From the NCBI GenBank assembly GCA_949592205.1, contig CATIUR010000001.1, positions 19,545,501-19,609,500 on the forward strand: 64,000 nucleotides of DNA. Direction: 5' to 3'. How positions within the stretch are numbered: position 1 is the stretch's first letter; each line of letters starts with the position of its first letter. A program made the translations under genes and the position numbers. The stretch is from Helichrysum umbraculigerum. Lineage: Eukaryota; Streptophyta; Magnoliopsida; Asterales; Asteraceae. Positions 43,276 to 53,183 of this stretch are shown one piece after another. A model generated the notes under the pieces. That model had not been told where the DNA came from. It did no database searches and worked only from the letters and a program-made list of their open reading frames with translations.

Positions 43276-45783
43276 ATGGCTAAATCAAAATATTTTCTCA
43301 ACTCATACACTGCCACTGAAGATATCAAAGCTCTTCGAGCTCCTGCAGTTGGTGAAGATGATATCATTACAGTTCCAAAAGCAAATTATTTGGGTAATCT
43401 TTCATGCCCTAAAACAGAGTACGCGGAGATAATCAATTTCTTAAAAAATCTTTTTATTCTCCCTGCTCTCACATTATCACCTGTAAAGATGAATCCAGAA
43501 TGGTTGAGTGAGTTTTGGTATACCTGTACTCACTCAATCATTAATAGTACCTCACAACTTAAAGGTTTTATCGATAACGGAGGTCAAAAAATAATTATTT
43601 CTGCACACACCATCCGTACCGTTTTACAACTCCCTGAGCACAATACTTACTACCCACTACCTGACAAAGAAGATGCCAAAGCTGGCATAGTGAATCTCAC
43701 TTGGATTGACTGCAAATACACTATGGATAGCAATGGAAATCGTAAGTATACTACTGTTCATAAATCTAAAATGGATGGTGTGTGGAATGCCCTATTTTCA
43801 AACTTTATTCAATCTCTGGGCACAAAAACAGGGAGTTATGATCAATTCAACTCCTTAGAAGCACAGTTAAGCTGGTCACTGGTCAACTCCTTAAAAGTTG
43901 ACTATGCAAGTATGATTTGTGATGATATTGTTTCAAGAATCTGTGATCCTACCAGAGCAAAATATGTTTCCTATCCTAGGTTTCTTTCACTTGTTTTTAA
44001 ATATCAGTTTAAAGACTATGATAGGGTTTCTTTTAAAGGTTTTGAACCTACTCTGATAGGGAATCAAATTTTTAGTAAAACTGCAACTGTGCTTCTCCCT
44101 GATTTCATGAAACCAAAGGGGATACTTGCACCCCAGCCTTTACAAACTGTACATCCGTCTGATTCTGCCCCCACATTGATCACGTCACTGATCACACCTC
44201 CAGTGACTATTGCTGATCAACCACCAAAGAAAAAGCCACTAACTGCTCCTAAGAAAATCAAGTTAAAGTCCCTGACATCAAAGGATCAGGGACAGAGTCA
44301 GAAAAAGACGTCTAAGGACGCCAAGGGTGATGCAGCGACTGAACGTTCAGTCCCTGCGGGCACTCTTGATCAACCTATGCCTAAAACTGCTTCACTGGAC
44401 TCACAAAAGTCCAGTGACTCTATAAAGAGAAGCCTACAGACAGCTACAATGGTTCAACCCATTGTTAGCAGTGATTCGGGTGCAACCCACACCCACCCAT
44501 CGAGTCAACCCATCAGCCACTCATCATTCTCACAAAAGGATGATGTTTCAGTCAAAGGGCTAGTGCCATCAGCGGGTGATAACACACTCATAACTGATGA
44601 CACATCACTGGCTACAGACCCGGGCCAACTCTCATCTTTCACTGCACCAACCGACAATGTCCCTCCCCAGTCACAGGGAGAGATACAGGTTGACATCTCT
44701 GTTTCCAATGATCCATCAGTTAAAACACAAACTGATGATGTTGAGGAAGCCCAACCAATGGATACTTCTTCATCTTCTTCTGAAAAGGATCAGCAACATC
44801 GATCTTATAATCTTACTCTTCCAAAGGTGAATCAGCAACCTGATGAATCTGATGTTTCATCTCTACCCTTCTCCACTATTCCACATGCTGATACCATAAC
44901 CTCTCCCATCCAGGAATTAGATGCAATGTCGCTTTCCAGTGATGACATCTCTCATCATACTGCTGATAAACCAATTCAACCAGAAACTGAAATCCAATCC
45001 CAACCACAACCAACATCTCCACTATCCCCTGTCACTCAAAAGTCACCACAAACCACCAAAACATCAACTTCTACCACATCATCAACAAACAAATTGCTGC
45101 TTGATTATATTGCTGCTTCACAGCAACAAATTCGTCTGCTCACTGAAGATAGAGAGACCTTGTCAAGCCAACTAGTTGATCTCTCTAGTAAAGTTCATTC
45201 TCTTGCAGCAGCTTATGAATCCATTCCAGATTGGAGTGATTCTATCAAAGAAAAGGTCAAACTAATTGCAAATGCTGAAGTAGATCACTACCAACTTCTG
45301 GAAACTCATGCTAAGTCTCTTACAGATCTCGCCTCATTCACCAGAATCAGCCTCAAAACTCATGAAGATGCAATAATCTCTCTCAATGAAAAACAAAAAA
45401 TGATGGCATCTTCTGTTGTGGATTATATCATTCATGCTGATAAAGTTATCAGCGAACTTCCAAAAATTGTCGCCAACCATCATGAGACCATCACAGGTCT
45501 AGAAACTATGCATGTTGATCATCAGAAAATCTGTAATCGACTTGAGGAGATTATTTATTTAGTTTCTGAGGCTGAGGGGGAGAATGAAGAAGATGATGAT
45601 GCTAAGAATTACATTCCCTTTGATAATGATGCATCAGATATGGATGTCGCTGAGGAAAGAGATAATATGGGTATTTTCCCTGAGTTTCATCCTGATGAAC
45701 AAAGGAGGTATGACTATCTAGTCAAAGAGTGGGCTGCTGATGAAACTGCACGAGTTATGGGGAGTCAGCTAGCTTTGAGCTGA
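43276..45783 (+). CDS. Retroelement accessory ORF A (835 codons)
   Basis: ATG at 43276 to TGA at 45781-45783. Residues about 1-285 look globular (NPEWLSEFWYTCTHSIINST; VDYASMICDDIVSRI; YPRFLSLVFKYQFKDYD). Residues about 290-615 are S/T/P/Q-rich and disordered. Residues about 615-770 are helical with heptad-like spacing (LTEDRETLSSQLVDLSSKVH), and the end is acidic. The layout, with a YPRF motif, recalls large extra ORFs in Asteraceae copia-like elements; this is memory, and I know no assigned function. The next ORF starts in the stop codon (TGATG). An envelope-like or particle role is speculation. No signal peptide or clear membrane segment is visible. Confidence 0.65.
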   Translation: MAKSKYFLNSYTATEDIKALRAPAVGEDDIITVPKANYLGNLSCPKTEYAEIINFLKNLFILPALTLSPVKMNPEWLSEFWYTCTHSIINSTSQLKGFIDNGGQKIIISAHTIRTVLQLPEHNTYYPLPDKEDAKAGIVNLTWIDCKYTMDSNGNRKYTTVHKSKMDGVWNALFSNFIQSLGTKTGSYDQFNSLEAQLSWSLVNSLKVDYASMICDDIVSRICDPTRAKYVSYPRFLSLVFKYQFKDYDRVSFKGFEPTLIGNQIFSKTATVLLPDFMKPKGILAPQPLQTVHPSDSAPTLITSLITPPVTIADQPPKKKPLTAPKKIKLKSLTSKDQGQSQKKTSKDAKGDAATERSVPAGTLDQPMPKTASLDSQKSSDSIKRSLQTATMVQPIVSSDSGATHTHPSSQPISHSSFSQKDDVSVKGLVPSAGDNTLITDDTSLATDPGQLSSFTAPTDNVPPQSQGEIQVDISVSNDPSVKTQTDDVEEAQPMDTSSSSSEKDQQHRSYNLTLPKVNQQPDESDVSSLPFSTIPHADTITSPIQELDAMSLSSDDISHHTADKPIQPETEIQSQPQPTSPLSPVTQKSPQTTKTSTSTTSSTNKLLLDYIAASQQQIRLLTEDRETLSSQLVDLSSKVHSLAAAYESIPDWSDSIKEKVKLIANAEVDHYQLLETHAKSLTDLASFTRISLKTHEDAIISLNEKQKMMASSVVDYIIHADKVISELPKIVANHHETITGLETMHVDHQKICNRLEEIIYLVSEAEGENEEDDDAKNYIPFDNDASDMDVAEERDNMGIFPEFHPDEQRRYDYLVKEWAADETARVMGSQLALS

Positions 45784-46991
45784 TGAGGTGGGAATGGATG
45801 AATAGACAACAAGAAGATGATGTTGTCAATATGGATGAAGGAGATGATGATGATGATGATAATAATGATGGTAATAATGGAAGTGATGAAAAGAAAAAGG
45901 ATGATGCTGATATGCAAGATAGTGCTGATAAAGAAGTCAAGAATGATGGGACTAGTGAAAAAGGTACTGATGCTGGTGCTAATGAGAAGATAGAAAAAGA
46001 TATTGATTATCAGATGGAAGATCAGCAACCAATTGCCTCTGATGATCAAATGGAAGATCAGCTACCAATCTCTTCTATTTTAATAAAAAGAAAAAGGACC
46101 AGCAAGTCTCCCACATCAGAGTCCATTTATTCTAAAAAGATAAACTTCTCTGAGGAAGAAATAGCAGCCGCCATGCACAATCTCAAAACTATCATTCAGC
46201 AACCTAAGTCCTTATCAGAAACGCCTCATACAGACACTGTCACATCTGAGGCATCCCCATCAGCAACAATCCAAACATCAGCAACAACACAACCACCAGC
46301 AACAATCCAAACAACAGCAACAACACAACCATCAACCCTACTTCCAGCAACAACAACTGCACCAATTATCACAACCACAACAGCAACAACACAGATCACC
46401 CTCTCAATCTCCACTATCATCACACCAACAGAAGCAACAACTACTACAACTCATCATCACTCTCAATCTGAGATCACAGATTCAGATTCTTCTGTTCCTG
46501 CTCATCTTCTGTCATCAGTTTTAACTTCAGAAAGTTCTCATCCTAAAGAAACTGAACAGCAGCGAATAGTAAGAAAAATTAAAGAGAGACAGAAGCATGA
46601 GAGGGAGATGCTCTTAGAATTTCAAGCTGAGCTAGATGAGAAAGAAGAAGAAGAAAGAAAGAGAAAGCTGAAGGAACAAGCTGATTCTGATCGAGCTTAT
46701 ATGTTGAAGCTGAGTGGAGATGAAGCCATTCAAAGAGAAAGGGAAATCTTCTTAAAAAGAAAGCAAGAAGATGAAGACTTTAGGCTGTCTAAACTCCTTC
46801 AAGATGTTGAAGAATCTGATCTTCAACAAGATATTTGTGCAAATATAAAGGGCAGCAAGTTGAAAAAGAAAGGGGGAGCAAAGACATCTGCTGATAAAAT
46901 GTTGGATGAGATTGACAGAAAGAAATATGCTGTCAATGGTTGGAAGATCAAACCCTGCTCCTATCACAAAAGTCTACCTAAAGAAGCCTAA
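45783..46991 (+). CDS. Retroelement accessory ORF B (402 codons)
   Basis: ATG (45783-45785) shares its A with the TGA of the preceding ORF. The N-terminus is strongly acidic (MDEGDDDDDDNN), then lysine-rich. Residues about 155-225 are T/A/P/Q low complexity. Residues about 250-330 are a highly charged probable coiled coil (EREMLLEFQAELDEKEEEER). It overlaps the next frame by about 85 nt at its 3' end. The text reads as a continuation of the same protein region as the flanking frames, so A, B and C may once have been one ORF split by two compensating shifts (frame 1 to 0 to 1), or may be expressed by reinitiation or frameshifting. Confidence 0.6.
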   Translation: MRWEWMNRQQEDDVVNMDEGDDDDDDNNDGNNGSDEKKKDDADMQDSADKEVKNDGTSEKGTDAGANEKIEKDIDYQMEDQQPIASDDQMEDQLPISSILIKRKRTSKSPTSESIYSKKINFSEEEIAAAMHNLKTIIQQPKSLSETPHTDTVTSEASPSATIQTSATTQPPATIQTTATTQPSTLLPATTTAPIITTTTATTQITLSISTIITPTEATTTTTHHHSQSEITDSDSSVPAHLLSSVLTSESSHPKETEQQRIVRKIKERQKHEREMLLEFQAELDEKEEEERKRKLKEQADSDRAYMLKLSGDEAIQREREIFLKRKQEDEDFRLSKLLQDVEESDLQQDICANIKGSKLKKKGGAKTSADKMLDEIDRKKYAVNGWKIKPCSYHKSLPKEA

Positions 46992-47616
46992 GAACAAGTC
47001 TCAAGCTCAGCTACTTATCCACAGAGGATTGGATTCTCAAGCAATCAATCTTGATCAAGTCTGTAAACTTCATAGAGAAGAATGGAATGAAATTAGACTT
47101 GCTATCAGTCACTCCTCAAGTGCTGCAAAAGAAGAAGTCTTGGCTGAGATTGACAGATTGTTCAAGAAAATGGTGGATCTACAGCTACTTAGACCAGAAG
47201 ACACTGTCATATTTGGTGAGGAGATAGTGCAGCCACCAAGTCCAAGGTATAGGGCAGGTACCAACAGAATTATCAGAATTCCAAACACTAGCAAGCTGAA
47301 TCTGTCAATTCCTGATGGAGTGCCAAGGGTTGAGGGCACTGAAGTTACTGAAGGAGAGAAAGGGATTGTTTACAGGGACTTCAATGGAAAGCTGTGTTTC
47401 CAAAGAGAATCAGAACTTGAAAAGATAGATCATGAGCAGCTTGTACATCTCATCAGAATAGTTAGTGTGCTTCCCAAGAACTCAATAATGAGAAAAACAA
47501 TCATGGAAGAAGGGCTTGCTAGACAGTACAGATTCCTGCCATCAAGTGACAAATATGAATTACAGAGTGAGTTGGGCATCGTAAAAGAAGAAGAAGTTTT
47601 GGGATGTTTAAATTGA
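46906..47616 (+). CDS. Retroelement accessory ORF C (236 codons or less)
   Basis: It returns to the frame of ORF A and ends with TGA at 47614-47616. Credible coding starts after about 46940, with NPAPITKVYLKKPKNKSQAQ, LLIHRGLDSQAINLDQVCKL and EEWNEIRLAI. It continues as a compact, mixed-charge sequence (VYRDFNGKLCFQRESELEKI; LVHLIRIVSVLPKNSIMRKT). No known domain is recognised. Its start overlaps ORF B, so the true N-terminus is unclear. Confidence 0.55.
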   Translation: MRLTERNMLSMVGRSNPAPITKVYLKKPKNKSQAQLLIHRGLDSQAINLDQVCKLHREEWNEIRLAISHSSSAAKEEVLAEIDRLFKKMVDLQLLRPEDTVIFGEEIVQPPSPRYRAGTNRIIRIPNTSKLNLSIPDGVPRVEGTEVTEGEKGIVYRDFNGKLCFQRESELEKIDHEQLVHLIRIVSVLPKNSIMRKTIMEEGLARQYRFLPSSDKYELQSELGIVKEEEVLGCLN

Positions 47617-47854
47617 AGCTTGTAATAGATTAGGTTTATTGTAACTAAATTTACCTTATGATATACAGTTCAATGAAACCTAATTTTGTTTTTGAGAAAA
47701 CCAAAGTGCAAAACTCGGATCATATCAAAAAGAATCCAAAAAGAAAAATGAATGGATCACAAGTATAAAGTCACTGAATGTTTAAAATCTTAAACACTGA
47801 CTATAAACTTTCACAGCAACAAGTTTGTCTAGGGAGCTTCAATCACAATCATTT

Positions 47855-47863
47855 AGGGGGAGA
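47855..47863 (+). other. Polypurine tract of the pol-less element
   Basis: AGGGGGAGA lies just before the 3' LTR start at 47865, where a plus-strand primer site is expected. Confidence 0.85.
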
Positions 47864-47864
47864 T

Positions 47865-48893
47865 TGTTGAGTCACTGGTCGCTGACCATGATGAAGTCAC
47901 TGGTCGCTGACCAACTCAACTATTCACTACTCAATGAAGAAATGGATTGTATCGAAGCTGCTTTTGCTGATAATGGGTTTCGCTGATCGTCATTCATTCT
48001 GTTCGATATTCTGAGGAAGATTTAAAGCTCAACTTGGTGTGTCGCTGATCAACATCAGCGAGAGCCTTACTTCTTCAAATCAATAAAGGCAAAAGTCACT
48101 GCCAGAATAACAGCTAGTCACTAAAGATCTTTGGTTCAATTCATTCTACAAGAGCATGTTAGCTCGCAGTGAGTGAGGAGGATTGCTGCATCTTCAGTGA
48201 CTATTCAATAAAGCCTCTCAATCATCAAGTACTGTACTTATCTATACATCAGCAAGAGTGTTTCAGTTCGAAGTATGTCCGAAAAATTACGTGGCAGCAA
48301 GTGATTGGTTTTAAGGTAACGAGATATTTGCGGTAACAGAATTGGGACCCGCAGAATGTCGGTTCATCAGAGTTCAAACCAATCAAGCAGCAATACGTGT
48401 CCTTCCAAGATCCTATTTTGTAGGCGATATTTTAGGAACTCTTGTAGTATAAATAGTTCAGTGTTTTGTACTGTAGAGGCTAGTCGTTCAATTCGTGTTA
48501 ATCACTTGTGTGTCAGTGAGTAGTTTGTCTAAGCACGATTTAGCGATTCATAGAGTGAACAGTCAGCGTGTTTGTCCACTGCTGTTCATCTCGATTGTAA
48601 TAGTTTAGCTAAGTGGTTGAATTGGATTAACTTTGGTTAATCCATTCCGCATTCAACACTTGTGAATTTTATGATCAATACAATTCACCATTTCAGCTAC
48701 TATTACATTGTTCTTTGATATTGTCATATATGTTATCTGATATACTCTGTTTCTGTTATAATGATTAAGAACTTTTAATTAACTTAGTTAAAATCAGAAA
48801 AAGTTTTTAATTGTATTCAACCCCCCCTTCTACAATTAAACTTTACACTTTGCGATTCCAAATCACTAATCAATAGTGAATACGGGACTATCA
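47865..48893 (+). repeat. 3' LTR of the pol-less element
   Basis: It is the same length as the 5' LTR. Differences seen by eye: TGCTGTTGC/TGCTTTTGC, AAAGATT/AAAAATT, two changes in CGCATAATATC/CGCAGAATGTC, CAACACG/CAATACG and ATAACG/ATAATG. It is followed by TSD TATAG. Confidence 0.93.
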
Positions 48894-48898
48894 TATAG

Positions 48899-51388
48899 TA
48901 ACAAGATCAAAAAAGAAGAAAATTTTGTGAGAGAAAATGTAGAAGCATTCTGGACCACTAATTTGAAATTAGGGTTAAAGGGTAGTATAGTAAATTGTAC
49001 TTTAATTATTTAGTTAACTAATTATTAAATAATAATCTGTAAATTCAAATTGGAATGGCAGTTATTATTTTCTAAAATTTTGGAAGAATTAATCCCCACA
49101 AATCGATTATACTAATTAAGTTTTAATAGCCATCGACATGATTATGCTAGTTCTTCAAATCATCCTAATTAATCTATGATATTCACATCAAGATCTTCTC
49201 GTCAGTTAATTTTTTTTTGTCCCATTAGGCCATTATTCACTATTTATGATTCTTTGATCTTCAATAATACAAACTACACGCACCTACTGATGTTTATAAA
49301 ATTGAAGAAAAGAAGAACGACGCACATCGAATTTTTTTATGATATATCATCTAACTATGGTATTTTGGTCTATCATATTTAAAGATGATGCAGAATATTG
49401 TAATGGCCTTGTTAGTGATCGATGTATAAACATTTTCTGAATCACATTATTTTATTGATTATTAACATGGTGATTCGCAATTTGTATTATAGTAATGATT
49501 CAGCATTTTATCTCTAAATTAATGGACCAGTTGTTTTTCCTTAGTTTGAAATTATTTACATTACTAAAAAAATTATCTTGAGATTTTTTAAAAATTACAT
49601 CCTTCATACCAGTTACTTCGTATGGTATATTTATTCAATCATCCACCTTAAAATTTATTATTGATGATACACAAAGAAGTGATTCAGCAAAACTATCAAA
49701 CCGATTCAGAAGAAAAAACAAAGTGATTCAGAGAGCATATGAGTGTGATTCAGTAAAAAGAAGAAGAAAAAGAATCATTCACAAATTATTTGTTCGTACG
49801 TAAATATTCTTGATTCACTAAATTGTGTGACAAATGCTTTTATATATATTAACATACCTTTAGGGTCCTCTGAATGTGATTCTGAGTACGGTCTCAAGTT
49901 TCTAAACGGATTTTGACTTTTGGTTTAATTTTTATAAATATAAGTGAAAATATCCAAAAGATGATAGATAAAACAATTTTCCTAAAAAAAAATCCTAGTT
50001 TCTAGGGATCGCCGGAAGACTTTCAAAAGTATAACGGAAGATGATTAATTAGGTTGAATCAAATGTACCTAAATGCTCCTCGATAGTTAGAAACATGTTT
50101 TAAAATTACACAACTGCCATAAATTTAATATATCCATTGATTATGAGATCCAACGCTCCAAATAGCTTCTCCCCCTTCTTCACTCTAAAATCCTTCTCAA
50201 TGGATCCATATCACATATATATATATACCATATAATTAAGCATTTAGCTAATATGGCTTAATGCTTAGAATTGTCATATCGGAAATTACATTTATATCCT
50301 TCGAAACAATATTAGAAACTTTTTATCTATGGTAACTCATTGACTATTTATCATTTCCATATAAATGTAAATTTTAATAAATTTATATTACTAATAAAGA
50401 AAACATAATACATACATAATCCAACTACATCACTATTATCAATATTATGTTATACAAAACTTATAAATAACTTCTTAATCTTTTAATTTGAATATTTAAA
50501 TTTATCCACATTTGATTTTTTAACTAGACGTACATAATTAAAAGATATCTTTACCACTTCTTTTAATCTGATTTGATTACCATAATATCATAAGTATAAT
50601 AAAAAAATTCACGAATAACCTTCAACGAAAATAAGTAGTTCTTTGATAAAGATGACTAACTTAAGGATTTGGTCGATGACAAATGAAAAAATATTTTATT
50701 AAATTAATATTAACCTACGTACTAAGATAAAACTTATATATCTAAAACCCTTATAAATGGTTTTCAGCTCTCTTCCATAAACCTTAACCATTGGAAGATC
50801 GGAAAACCTCAAATTGCCCTTTATAATAAAAATATGGACTCAACCAATTAGGTAACCATAACTATTTATTAATTTAGTTAAGGAATTAGGTAAAATCGTT
50901 GACTGAACCAATAGCTAACTATGATACAAAATCTTATATAAATAATGTCCATCAAAAGTCAAATAATATTGATTGGAAATTAATATTAACGATTTATAAA
51001 TCTTAATTTTCGTTTAAAATGTCTAATTGTATGAAAATGTGAGAACGTATATGACACATGATATTTTCATATGTTTCTTATGGAGATTCGGAAATGTAAA
51101 GTGAATTATTATATAAAAAAAATACTACAACATATAACACATACAAAAGACTATGAAGTTTTTTAAGTAGTTATATGGTAGAATATACTTAAACTTCAAT
51201 AGCATTTTTTGATATATGTGATTGATGCTATCGGTCCTTTTTTGTTCAAACGGTTTAATAGTAAAGTACATTTTATTAATAAGTGTTATCGGGATGATGT
51301 TAAATTTAAATAGAAACAATTCAACAATAAAACATTTTACCCACATCAACTAAGTAACGTTAATCACAACATTTTTCGATTTTTCAAT
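48899..51388. other. AT-rich intergenic DNA, possibly Helitron interior
   Basis: No gene could be supported; ORFs are short and of AT-rich composition. The repeated phrase GTGATTCAG occurs at 49680-49760. Part of this stretch may belong to the Helitron that ends at 51424, but I could not place its 5' end. Confidence 0.4.
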
Positions 51389-51424
51389 AATTTTATCTGC
51401 TGCATTGCGCGGGTCATCTTCTAG
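51389..51424 (+). mobile_element. Helitron 3' terminus (plus strand)
   Basis: The sequence CTGCATTGCGCGGGTCATCTT followed by CTAG, with T next, has the plant Helitron 3' layout: a GC-rich arm about 9 bases before CTAG and insertion before T. The stem is degenerate (left arm CTGCTGCA rather than CCCGCGCA). A 5' TC end was not located. Confidence 0.5.
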
Positions 51425-51437
51425 TATGTGTGTGTGT

Positions 51438-51493
<56 letters not shown>

Positions 51494-51494
51494 T
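51425..51494. repeat. Compound (TG)n(TA)n microsatellite
   Basis: A TG repeat with one ACG interruption passes into a TA repeat immediately after the Helitron CTAG end. Confidence 0.95.
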
Positions 51495-52298
51495 TTGTCA
51501 GTTGCTAAATATATGAGTATATGTTATATGTTGTCCATGTAATTAAGAATTTGAATTTACATTGAACTAAATACACATTGGTTTAGCTAAAATAGTTTTG
51601 ATTAAAGCAAAAAACATTGAGTTAATGATCCAAACTCAGCATACGCTATTAAATTTTGCACCATTCAAAAAAAAAAAAATTGGTACAGCCCTTGATTATT
51701 GTGTTAAGAGTGATCAATTCTCACGGTTAACTTTTATAATAGATCGGTTTAAAGTGTTAGCAATGAAACTGAAGCTTTTATCATTCGAGTCGTTAATTAT
51801 CAGTTAAAAAGAAAATTGAAAGGTAAATGTAAAAGTAAACTAGTCTAACCACTTAGGGCATCTCCAATGTTTGCACAAAATACTGCACCAAAATTGGTGT
51901 AATAAAGGAATCTTTTATGAGTATGTTTACACCAAATGTGTTTCATCTCCAATGTATGCGAGAAATTTCAGCACCAAAAGACTTTCAGTATTTACATATT
52001 ACCCCCCTAAACTTTTTTTTACATTTAATTTTACTTCAATTCATTATATTTATGTTACTTAAACTTTGGAAACTATTAACTTAATCGTAAATCTTTTTTT
52101 ATCTACTTTCATATAGTTTCAGTTATATAACTTCTTTTCATTAGTCAATGATTTAACTATCCTAATTTGTTTGATAATTTTATTTATGGGTTTTAGTCAT
52201 GTTATTATGTAACGTATAGTATAGCGTACTTAAACAGATGATATAAATAATGAGTGAGGTTGAAATGAAAATGTAAATATTTGTGAGGATGTAGGAAA
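51495..52298. other. AT-rich DNA with a possible Harbinger-like MITE end
   Basis: TTAGGGCATCTCCAATG at 51855-51871 resembles the left end of PIF/Harbinger MITEs (TSD TTA). The phrase CACCAAA(A)TTGGTGTAA follows. No matching right end was found, so the boundaries are unknown. No gene is seen. Confidence 0.3.
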
Positions 52299-52788
52299 CA
52301 ACCAGAACACGCCACATGTCACAAAATCCACTTTACCTCACATTTTTTAACTTAAATATCTCCTAAACGGTAAGTCGAAAAATCATAAAAATTGCACCAT
52401 AAAAATCAGCATTTTTTTCTCTCTTTGATTTTGTCATCTCACAAGGTATACTTCCGACGAATTTTTTTAAGGGTTTTACAAATTATTATCACATGTGTTG
52501 CTTGCTGGTATCACATGTGTTACTCATTGGTATCATATGTGTAACTCACTGGTATCACATGTGTAACTCGCTGGTATCACATGTGATAGTTGATTACAAA
52601 ACTCACAAAAAAAATAAACGAAAAAAATTCTTCGAAAGAGTACCTTGTGAGATCTCGAATCGAAGAGGAAAAAACGTTGATTTCTATGGTGCAATTTTTA
52701 TGATTTTTCGACTTACTGTTTGAGAGATATTTAAGTTTAAAAAACGTGATGGAAAATGGGTTTTGTGATACGTGACGCATTTTGGTTG
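52299..52788. mobile_element. Long foldback with minisatellite loop
   Basis: Arms of about 180 bp (52299-52475 and 52605-52788) are inverted copies. The outer ends read CAACCAGAACACGCCAC and GTGACGCATTTTGGTTG. Inner matches include AAGTCGAAAAATCATAAAAA with TTTTTATGATTTTTCGACTT, and CTCACAAGGTA with TACCTTGTGAG. The loop holds 22-bp tandem repeats. No TSD was identified, so superfamily and exact ends are uncertain. A transcript would form a long imperfect hairpin. Confidence 0.75.
52487..52589. repeat. 22-bp tandem repeat, 4.7 copies
   Basis: Four full units starting TATCACATGTGT and ending CTGG or TTGG lie at 52487, 52509, 52531 and 52553, followed by a 15-bp partial. Each includes the palindrome CACATGTG (CATATGTG in unit 3). 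The array sits at the loop of the foldback. Confidence 0.93.
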
Positions 52789-53183
52789 ATTCATTCATTC
52801 TCACGAAATATTGATGTAGTCATTTGAACTTTACTCTACAAATAATAATTTTTTTTCAAGTTTTGTACTCAAAATGATAAAGATTTTTAAAACAAAATGG
52901 TTAAAATGATTCATTAAAAATTTAATGTAATGTTTATATTTGCACCAAATTTAGTGTAAAAACTTTTAAATTTTAGTATACTAATTAATGGAAACGTAGA
53001 TTAAAGACTTCAATGTCAAATTTGCCATCACAAACCAAAAATTTTATTTTAGTCCAAACACAAAACAATACGAAATGATCAATCCCAAAGGAAAAAAAAA
53101 CGATATTAAAAAAAGTGAAATGTCTTCACTTTTTTGCATGCAACATTTTCTCAATCATAGAAATCCTTATAATTTGAAGATAT

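Larger units (their letters stand above)
36406..48893 (+). mobile_element. Pol-less LTR retrotransposon with copia-type gag and accessory ORFs
   Basis: Identical-length LTRs (36406-37434 and 47865-48893, 1,029 bp each) are flanked by TATAG (36401-36405 and 48894-48898). PBS (initiator Met) is at 37437 and the PPT at 47855-47863. By eye the LTRs differ at about six positions (roughly 0.6%), implying a recent insertion. The internal region encodes a copia-type Gag (37483 on) and a 4.3-kb accessory coding region (43276-47616). Protease, integrase, RT and RNase H are absent. Between these blocks there are only about 480 bp and 340 bp of non-coding sequence around a nested solo LTR. Movement would need enzymes supplied by a relative. 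Confidence 0.9.

Noticed and set aside
45755..46049. Minus-strand ORFs of 61 and 94 codons, rich in S/I/F
   Set aside because: Shadows of the acidic GAT/GAA-rich start of accessory ORF B.
51855..52980. A complete PIF/Harbinger MITE starting GGGCATCTCC
   Set aside because: Only the left end is convincing; no matching inverted right end or second TTA could be identified.
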